From assembly GCA_016223135.1 (NCBI GenBank), contig JACRPQ010000015.1, forward strand, positions 62,001 to 126,000: a DNA stretch of 64,000 nt. Direction: 5' to 3'. The notes beneath the pieces are model-generated. The model made no database searches and was not told the origin of the DNA. It saw nothing but the letters and a program-made list of their open reading frames with translations. The position numbers were made by a program, and so were the translations under genes. Positions 58,778 to 64,000 of this stretch are shown here, piece after piece (the stretch's first letter is position 1; the number at the start of each line of letters is the position of its first letter). This stretch comes from Chloroflexota bacterium. Its GTDB lineage: Bacteria > Chloroflexota > Anaerolineae > Anaerolineales > Villigracilaceae.

Positions 58778-59185
58778 ATGCAAATCACACGTCAGGCAGA
58801 TTATGCGGTGCGGGCAGTATTGCATTTGGCAAAGGTTGGTGGGGCGGAACGCTCCGCCACCAGCGCCATTGCAAAAGAGCAAAACATCCCGCCTTCATTT
58901 TTAGCGAAGATCATTTCGCAGCTTTCGATTGCGGGTTTGCTTCACACTTCGCGCGGGGCGCGCGGCGGCGTGACGCTTGCCCGCGACCCCAAGGACATCA
59001 CCCTGCTGGAAGTGGTGGAAGCAATTGACGGTCCCATCCAATTGAATGAATGCGTGGGAGACGGCGGCGCCTGCATGTTCGACAAGGATTGCCCAATCAA
59101 ACCCGTGTGGTGCGACGCACAAGAGGAACTGGTGCGGCGGCTCAAAGGCACAAATTTCGCTGACTTGCTCGCTAAATCATCATAG
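58778..59185 (+). CDS. Rrf2-family transcription regulator with Fe-S-type cysteines
   Basis: A 135-aa winged-helix regulator. MQITRQADYAVRAVLHLA is the family start. Four cysteines (Cys92, 99, 105 and 112 in ECVGDGGACM...DCPIKPVWC) fit the Fe-S-binding set of IscR/NsrR/RirA-like members; the exact sensing role cannot be told. A GGAAGGAAGG ribosome site precedes the ATG. No isc or nitrosative-stress gene is adjacent. Confidence 0.9.
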   Translation: MQITRQADYAVRAVLHLAKVGGAERSATSAIAKEQNIPPSFLAKIISQLSIAGLLHTSRGARGGVTLARDPKDITLLEVVEAIDGPIQLNECVGDGGACMFDKDCPIKPVWCDAQEELVRRLKGTNFADLLAKSS

Positions 59186-59199
59186 GGCTTTGGCTTTTC

Positions 59200-59240
59200 C
59201 TCCTCCCACGGGGAGGCGTGGGAGGAGTATTTTTTTTATT
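59200..59240 (+). terminator. Terminator after the Rrf2 gene
   Basis: A perfect 11-bp stem CTCCTCCCACG/CGTGGGAGGAG with a 6-nt loop, followed by TATTTTTTTTATT. Confidence 0.9.
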
Positions 59241-59256
59241 CAAAGGAGAAAAAGTG

Positions 59257-60069
59257 ATGGTGAAAAAACGCTTATTTCGGCTAGTGTCGTTTCTTGGCGT
59301 GCTGGCGCTCGCAGCCATGTCCTGCGGCGCGTTCGACTTGGGGAGCATCTTCGCCACCGCAACGCCTACCCCAACTCTCACCTTTACTCCCACACCCACC
59401 CTCACACCCACAAACACGCCAACTCCCACGTCCACCCCAACACCTACAAACACCCCCCTGCCCACCGGCGTTCAAACCAACAAACAGGCAGACGGCTCGA
59501 CCCTGTTCATTGACCATGACAACAAGTTCCAAATGGTCATCCCCGGCGGCTGGGTGGCAATTCCCATCACCACCGAAGATATTGCCGGCATGCTTCAGGA
59601 ACTTTCCAAAGACAATCCAGATATCAAAAGCATTGCCGACACCTTCAGTCAACTGGACCCGGATGTAGTCCGCTTGATTGCCGTCAACAAGGACAAGAAA
59701 TACACGACAAACGGTTTTGCAACGAATATCACCGTGATTGCTTTCAATGAGCGGATCATGGCTTCCATGCCGCTGGATTTCGTCAGCGGCTCATTGGAAG
59801 AAAACATGAAGCAGGGCGGCGCAAAAATCATCTCGCCTTTCAATCCAGCCGAGGCAAATCCGAACGGCGTGGAAACCACACAATTCGAATTCGAGCAAAC
59901 CACCCCCACCTCTATAGGGACCAAAGTCCGTGTGCGCTCCGGTATCTTGTTATTCCAGACGAAAAACAAGTTGCTCATGATTCAACTTGCCACCCTCCAA
60001 CAATTCGCCGGCGAACTCATGCCCGCTCTGAAACAAATCGGGGATTCGGTGCAACTGCTCGAACCATAG
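59257..60069 (+). CDS. Thr/Pro-rich lipoprotein of unknown role
   Basis: A 270-aa lipoprotein. The lipobox (LAAMSCG) precedes a Thr/Pro repeat linker (~35-75) and a ~190-aa soluble domain (LFIDHDNKFQMVIPGGWVAIPITTEDIAGMLQEL...), which looks like PsbP-like or DUF1795 proteins only weakly. AAAGGAG precedes the ATG at 59257. The stalk resembles those at 40432 and 52730. Confidence 0.75.
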   Translation: MVKKRLFRLVSFLGVLALAAMSCGAFDLGSIFATATPTPTLTFTPTPTLTPTNTPTPTSTPTPTNTPLPTGVQTNKQADGSTLFIDHDNKFQMVIPGGWVAIPITTEDIAGMLQELSKDNPDIKSIADTFSQLDPDVVRLIAVNKDKKYTTNGFATNITVIAFNERIMASMPLDFVSGSLEENMKQGGAKIISPFNPAEANPNGVETTQFEFEQTTPTSIGTKVRVRSGILLFQTKNKLLMIQLATLQQFAGELMPALKQIGDSVQLLEP

Positions 60070-60087
60070 CGCAATCTAAAATCAGAT

Positions 60088-60208
60088 TAGCGACCTGATA
60101 GTTTCAAATGGGACGCTGAAAAACGCAGATAAACGCAGAAAAAAACAACTTAAATCAGCGTAAATCAGCGTTCATCTGCGTCCCAAAACAAAAGTGTCGG
60201 GTGGCTAG
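60088..60208 (+). mobile_element. 121-bp dispersed element with 9-bp target duplication
   Basis: Ends TAGCGACCTGATA and GTCGGGTGGCTAG are imperfect inverted repeats. AAATCAGAT is repeated exactly on both sides (60079-60087 and 60209-60217). The interior GGGACGCTGAAAAACGCAG and GCGTTCATCTGCGTCCC match the elements at 30566-30673 (inverted) and 6938-7062. Confidence 0.88.
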
Positions 60209-60218
60209 AAATCAGATC

Positions 60219-60255
60219 ATCCCTCCCGTCGTATAATAGCCGGGAGGGATTTTTC
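60219..60255 (+). terminator. Terminator hairpin with TATAAT in its loop
   Basis: ATCCCTCCCG (60219-60228) pairs perfectly with CGGGAGGGAT (60241-60250), followed by TTTTCATT. The 12-nt loop contains TATAAT (60232-60237), a likely -10 box for hutU with a start near 60244. The same DNA may end one transcript and start the next. Confidence 0.75.
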
Positions 60256-60275
60256 ATTCGACAAGGAGACGCATC

Positions 60276-61928
60276 ATGTCTGGACCTAGAACCGTCTGCG
60301 CCCCGAGGGGCGCCACACTCACCTGCAAGAACTGGCTCAGCGAAGCCGCCTACCGCATGATCCAAAATAATCTCGACCCGGAAGTGGCGGAGAAGCCCGA
60401 GGAGCTCGTCGTCTATGGCGGGAGGGGCAAAGCCGCCCGTTCGTGGGAGGCGTTCGACGCCATTCTTGAGTCGCTCAAGAATTTGGAAGAGGACGAAACG
60501 CTCCTCGTCCAATCGGGCAAGCCGGTGGTCATCTTCAAAACTCACAAGGACGCGCCGCGCGTGCTGATTGCCAACTCCAACCTCGTGCCGTATTGGGCAA
60601 CATGGGAGCATTTTGATGAGTTGGACAAGAAAGGTCTCATCATGTACGGGCAAATGACCGCCGGCTCGTGGATTTACATCGGCACGCAGGGCATTTTACA
60701 AGGCACCTACGAGACCTTCGGCGCGCTCGCCAAACTCAAAGGCTGGGGTTCGCTCAAAGGGAAATTTGTCCTCACCGCCGGGCTGGGCGGGATGGGCGGC
60801 GCACAGCCGCTGGCAATTACCATGAACGAGGGCGTCGGTCTTATCGTGGAAGTGGACCCCGAACGCGCCGAGCGCCGCCGCGCCATCGGCTATGTGGATA
60901 TGGTGGTGGACAACCTCGAAGAGGCAATGACGCTTGTCGAGGAATTCAAAGATAAACAGGTTCCCAAGTCCATCGGTCTCATCGGCAACGCGGCGGATGT
61001 GTATCACGAACTCGCGGAGCGCGGCGTCATCCCCGATGTAGTGACCGACCAAACGTCGGCGCATGAGGCGTTGATGTATGTGCCGTCCGGTTTGTCGGTG
61101 ACAGCCGCGAACGAACTGCGGAAGTCCGACCCCGCGAAGTACAAGAAGATGGCAATGGATTCGATGGCTCAGCATGTGCGCGCCATGTTGAAATTCCAGC
61201 GCGCCGGGGCAGAAGTGTTCGACTATGGCAACAACATCCGTCAGCAGGCATACAACAACGGCGTGACGGATGCCTTCGAGTTTCCGGGCTTCGTGCCTGC
61301 CTACATCCGTCCGCTGTTTTGCGAGGGCAAGGGACCGTTCCGCTGGGTGGCGCTTTCTGGCGATAAAGAAGACATTTACACCACCGACCAGGCGATCATG
61401 GAGTTGTTCCCCGAAGATGAACATCTCCGCCGCTGGCTGACGATGGCGCGCGAGAAAGTGCCGTTTCAGGGATTGCCCGCCCGCATCTGCTGGCTGGGAT
61501 ACGGCGAACGCGTCAAAGCGGGACTCAAGTTCAACGAACTGGTTGCCAGTGGAAAGGTCAAAGCGCCGATTGTGATCGGGCGCGACCATCTGGATGCCGG
61601 TTCGGTCGCTTCGCCCAACCGCGAGACCGAAGCGATGAAAGACGGCTCGGACGCCATCTCCGACTGGGCAATCCTCAACGCGCTCATCAACGCCGTCGGC
61701 GGTGCGACGTGGGTTTCCTTCCATCACGGCGGCGGTGTGGGAATGGGGTACAGCCAGCACGCGGGACAGGTCATCGTGGCAGACGGGACTCCCGAAGCGG
61801 CTCGGCGGCTGGAGCGCGTCCTGACCACCGACCCCGGCATGGGCGTCGTCCGACACGCCGACGCGGGCTATGAAATTGCCATCGAAGCGGCGAAACGTCA
61901 CGGCATCAAGATGCCGATGTTGAAGTAA
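60276..61928 (+). CDS. hutU: Urocanate hydratase
   Basis: Second enzyme of histidine catabolism; converts urocanate to imidazolone propionate using tightly bound NAD+. The 550 aa match the usual length. Motifs: [22 protein letters not shown] (NAD-binding), CWLGYGER (~410, catalytic Cys region), [18 protein letters not shown] and [19 protein letters not shown]. An AAGGAG ribosome site precedes the ATG. No hutH, hutI or hutG gene is next to it. Confidence 0.97.
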   Translation: MSGPRTVCAPRGATLTCKNWLSEAAYRMIQNNLDPEVAEKPEELVVYGGRGKAARSWEAFDAILESLKNLEEDETLLVQSGKPVVIFKTHKDAPRVLIANSNLVPYWATWEHFDELDKKGLIMYGQMTAGSWIYIGTQGILQGTYETFGALAKLKGWGSLKGKFVLTAGLGGMGGAQPLAITMNEGVGLIVEVDPERAERRRAIGYVDMVVDNLEEAMTLVEEFKDKQVPKSIGLIGNAADVYHELAERGVIPDVVTDQTSAHEALMYVPSGLSVTAANELRKSDPAKYKKMAMDSMAQHVRAMLKFQRAGAEVFDYGNNIRQQAYNNGVTDAFEFPGFVPAYIRPLFCEGKGPFRWVALSGDKEDIYTTDQAIMELFPEDEHLRRWLTMAREKVPFQGLPARICWLGYGERVKAGLKFNELVASGKVKAPIVIGRDHLDAGSVASPNRETEAMKDGSDAISDWAILNALINAVGGATWVSFHHGGGVGMGYSQHAGQVIVADGTPEAARRLERVLTTDPGMGVVRHADAGYEIAIEAAKRHGIKMPMLK

Positions 61929-61932
61929 TCTG

Positions 61933-62118
61933 ATGAAAAGAGGAATGTATGCGGGTCTCTCCGCGTTGATGTTTGGCGCACTTGCCTGTCAGCCTGTGCT
62001 GGCAATCGGCTGGCGGGAGGGGGCGTTGATTTTCCTGCTTATTGTCTTGCTGTTCGGACCGCCCGTGTATCGGTTTTTGCGAAGGCTGGAAAAAGCGCGC
62101 GAGAAAAAGAGTAAATGA
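61933..62118 (+). CDS. Small membrane protein, 61 aa
   Basis: MKRGMYAGLSALMFGALACQPVLA is a signal-like or lipobox-like segment (Cys19), followed by a transmembrane helix (ALIFLLIVLLFGPPVYRFL) and a basic tail. It begins 4 nt after hutU and overlaps the next gene by 4 nt. Role unknown; the coupling with hutU may be accidental. Confidence 0.6.
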   Translation: MKRGMYAGLSALMFGALACQPVLAIGWREGALIFLLIVLLFGPPVYRFLRRLEKAREKKSK

Positions 62119-62318
62119 GATTTGCCCAACGTCCCGAACTGGTTGCCCTGAAGGCGGAGCAATTGGCTGGCACGCCGTGGGAAGGCTCAGCGCAGTTGTT
62201 CACGGCGCTGGGGAATATAGCCCTCATGCTGGCGCTGACCATCATCATCATCGTCTCCACCGTGGAAGTGGGACAAATGGTGTACCGCTTGTTGAGCGCA
62301 CGCTCGTTGTCACGATAG
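62115..62318 (+). CDS. Small single-helix membrane protein, 67 aa
   Basis: One transmembrane helix (~32-50, ALGNIALMLALTIIIIVST) with a short basic C-terminus. The ATGA overlap with the preceding gene suggests coupled translation. No family recognised. Confidence 0.6.
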   Translation: MRFAQRPELVALKAEQLAGTPWEGSAQLFTALGNIALMLALTIIIIVSTVEVGQMVYRLLSARSLSR

Positions 62319-62337
62319 ATGAAGCCGTCTGAAACGC

Positions 62338-62370
62338 AAACCCCGGCACAGGTTTGAGCCGGGGTTTGTT
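62338..62370 (+). terminator. Terminator after the small membrane genes
   Basis: AAACCCCGGC pairs with GCCGGGGTTT around a 10-nt loop, followed by GTTGTT. Confidence 0.8.
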
Positions 62371-62417
62371 GTTAGACAGGAAAGGTATATTGTCGTGACT
62401 ATCGTTTTCAAAACCAA

Positions 62418-62672
62418 TCAGAAGGCAATGGACATTTTGCCAAAGACGAACATGACCAGCGTACCGAGCAAAAGCACGGTAAACATCAACATGACGGAAA
62501 GGACAAAGCGCTGAGGGGCGGTCATGCCGAGGAACTTGCCCTGCCGCCTTTTTTTCGGCGCAGGCTTGGCAACAGGCGTCTCCTGTTCCCCCGCATCTTC
62601 GAAGAGCGTATCCTGTTTTTGATCTTCTTCATAGAAGGAATCGTCGGCAAGGTCGCGCAGATTATCGAACAT
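62418..62672 (-). CDS. Hypothetical C-terminal-anchored small protein
   Basis: An 84-aa protein: an acidic N-terminal half (DDSFYEEDQKQDTLFEDAGEQE), a basic KKRRQGK stretch and one C-terminal transmembrane helix (~58-80). It follows birA by 23 nt on the same strand. No family recognised. Confidence 0.6.
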   Translation of the reverse strand: MFDNLRDLADDSFYEEDQKQDTLFEDAGEQETPVAKPAPKKRRQGKFLGMTAPQRFVLSVMLMFTVLLLGTLVMFVFGKMSIAF

Positions 62673-62695
62673 GGTTTACCTCGGCGCAGAGTATA

Positions 62696-63475
62696 TCATG
62701 TGAACAGCCGCAGGCGCACATCCCCGAAACGTACTGGAATGATTTTGCCATTGTCGTCGCGGATTTTCAAACTGCCATCCGACTCCAACCCAATCACCTT
62801 TCCGGCGACGGCTTTTTCGCCTCCCAACTCCACCCGCACTTGTCTGCCATAATAAGCGAGTTTTTTCTCCCAGGCTGCGAGAAACGAGTCGGTGCCCATG
62901 TGGGGGCGCAGGGCGATGATATTGGCAAGGATGGCGTGCAGTAAAACATTGCGGTCGGGGGCGTAGCCCAGCATGTGTTCCAGGCTGATGGCGGGGAAAT
63001 TCAAGATGTTGGTGGCGGGAACCGAGCCTTTTGCCACATTAACCCCCACACCAATCACAATGCTTTGCACTTCGTCTTCGAGCCAGGCGGCTTCGATTAA
63101 TATTCCCGCCGCTTTACGTCCATTCAGCAGGATGTCGTTGGGCCATTTGATCTGGGCATCCAGCCCCAGCGTTTGTAAAACGTCCGAGATGGCAAGGGCG
63201 GCGAGTCCGACGGTCCGGGAAAGAAGCGGTTTTTCCGCAAAGGTGGGGCGCAGGATGAGGCTGAACGCCAGAGCCGTCTGCGGCGGTGTAAGCCAGGGGC
63301 GGTCCAGTCTCCCGCGTCCCATGGTCTGTTCGTCTGCCACCACCAGCGAGAGGTCTTTGGCGCCTTTTTTCGCCCACGCCAACGCCTCGTCGTTGGTGGA
63401 GCCGATGGAATCGAAATAACGGATTGCTCCCAGGTTCAGGTTGGCAAGCGCCGATTCGAGTTCCTGTTGATTCAT
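62696..63475 (-). CDS. birA: Biotin--[acetyl-CoA-carboxylase] ligase, short form
   Basis: A 259-aa biotin ligase that activates biotin as biotinyl-AMP and attaches it to carboxylase carrier lysines. The signature TMGRGRLDRPWLTPP (~51-65) and KWPNDILLNGRKAAGILIE are visible. The N-terminal HTH of bifunctional BirA is absent, so it is a class I enzyme without repressor function. It is preceded by the M23 peptidase gene on the same strand. Confidence 0.96.
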   Translation of the reverse strand: MNQQELESALANLNLGAIRYFDSIGSTNDEALAWAKKGAKDLSLVVADEQTMGRGRLDRPWLTPPQTALAFSLILRPTFAEKPLLSRTVGLAALAISDVLQTLGLDAQIKWPNDILLNGRKAAGILIEAAWLEDEVQSIVIGVGVNVAKGSVPATNILNFPAISLEHMLGYAPDRNVLLHAILANIIALRPHMGTDSFLAAWEKKLAYYGRQVRVELGGEKAVAGKVIGLESDGSLKIRDDNGKIIPVRFGDVRLRLFT

Positions 63476-63490
63476 CTTCTCAAGTTCCAG

Positions 63491-64000
63491 TTATGGCAGC
63501 ACGAACCAGGGGTTGATGAAACCGCCGCCCTGCCGCACTTCAAAGTGCAGATGCGCTCCCTGCGAGTTGCCGGTGTTGCCCGCCGAGCCAATCCACTGCC
63601 CGGCGTACACGCTCTGGCACACCCCTACGCCGATGACGCTCAAGTGGGCATAGACGGTGGAATAGCCGTTGCCGTGGTCTATCTGGATGACGTTGCCGTA
63701 GCCGTAGTTCCAGCCGCCCTGCGCCATGGTCACCACGCCGTTATCCGCTGCGTAAACGGGGGCGCCTTCGCCGGCGGCAATATCAATGCCGAGGTGACCG
63801 GACCAATAATCGTTGCCGGAGAGAAAACGATTGTCGGCGGGCCAAACGAACGCGCCACTGCCTACGGCGCCGTTGGGGCAGGCGCTCTGACTGGTCGAAG
63901 ATGTGCCGGAGGCGCCCTTTGCAATCGTCGGCACCAGCCATTTGACGAATTCGCGTTCGCCGCCGGGGATCATCACCCACGCGCCGGAGGCAATCTTGGG
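63491..64000 (-). CDS. M23 peptidase, N-terminus beyond the window
   Basis: The visible 170 codons end at 63491 and continue past 64000. The peptidase_M23 core is clear: SGHLGIDIAAGEGAPVYAADNGVV (His/Asp zinc ligands), GYSTVYAHLS and HLHFEVRQGGGFINPWFVLP. The PKIASGAWVMIPGGE upstream reads like the end of a LysM domain. Such LysM-M23 proteins cut cell-wall peptides or act as activators of other wall hydrolases. Confidence 0.92.
   Translation of the reverse strand, partial: PKIASGAWVMIPGGEREFVKWLVPTIAKGASGTSSTSQSACPNGAVGSGAFVWPADNRFLSGNDYWSGHLGIDIAAGEGAPVYAADNGVVTMAQGGWNYGYGNVIQIDHGNGYSTVYAHLSVIGVGVCQSVYAGQWIGSAGNTGNSQGAHLHFEVRQGGGFINPWFVLP

Noticed and set aside
60696-61901. A 401-codon open frame antisense to hutU
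   Set aside because: Same reason: hutU is unmistakable and its reverse complement is open by base composition only.

Overview
The window is a contiguous piece of a GC-rich bacterial chromosome, most likely from the Chloroflexota and probably class Anaerolineae. This placement is inferred from content: a large MalT-like LuxR regulator, Thr/Pro-rich lipoproteins and kinase scaffolds, a PPi-type phosphofructokinase, a mevalonate-pathway decarboxylase, the SCO1664/DUF3090 pair and abundant short palindromic repeats. No rRNA or tRNA gene was seen and no CRISPR array is present.

Layout. 0-12.5 kb is metabolic: folK, homoserine dehydrogenase, an acyl-CoA mutase large subunit with isobutyryl-CoA-mutase active-site residues, asnA behind an Asn-codon leader peptide and attenuator, PPi-type phosphofructokinase, two GNAT proteins and an SDR. 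12.5-15.9 kb is a sulfur module: a CstB-like persulfide dioxygenase/rhodanese, a rhodanese, a TauE/SafE exporter and a NifX-like protein. 16-20.3 kb holds the LuxR/MalT regulator and two membrane proteins. 20.4-22.2 kb is degraded accessory sequence with a frameshifted gene. 22.2-30.4 kb carries mvaD, the fakA (DAK2)-asp23-rpmB block, rpe, a PknB-type kinase and a lipid kinase; this resembles the prkC-rpe-rpmB-yloU-yloV order of Bacillus. 30.7-37.6 kb holds a hydantoinase, a large helicase with predicted membrane segments and its partner gene, a DUF6800-like protein and a PLP enzyme. 38.2-39 kb is an intergenic region with a candidate structured RNA and nested repeats. 39.6-44.7 kb is a signalling cluster (zinc-ribbon/FHA protein, FecR-like Thr-rich membrane protein, Ser/Thr kinase). 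45-52.4 kb has a CcrM-type DNA methyltransferase, a DEAD-box helicase, a PKD-type secreted protein and mutS2. 52.4-64 kb has lipoproteins, a phosphatase, dus, radA, an Rrf2 regulator, hutU, birA and a partial M23 peptidase.

Themes. First, transcription attenuation: the asnA leader has eight consecutive Asn codons, a textbook terminator and a competing antiterminator, plus a strong promoter. Second, short non-autonomous repeats: several families have target-site duplications, and two insertions lie inside other repeats whose uninterrupted copies are also in the window. Third, repeat-derived peptides sit in frame inside MutS2, the hydantoinase and the LuxR regulator. Fourth, several promoters place the -10 box 6-7 nt before the start codon, which suggests leaderless mRNAs.
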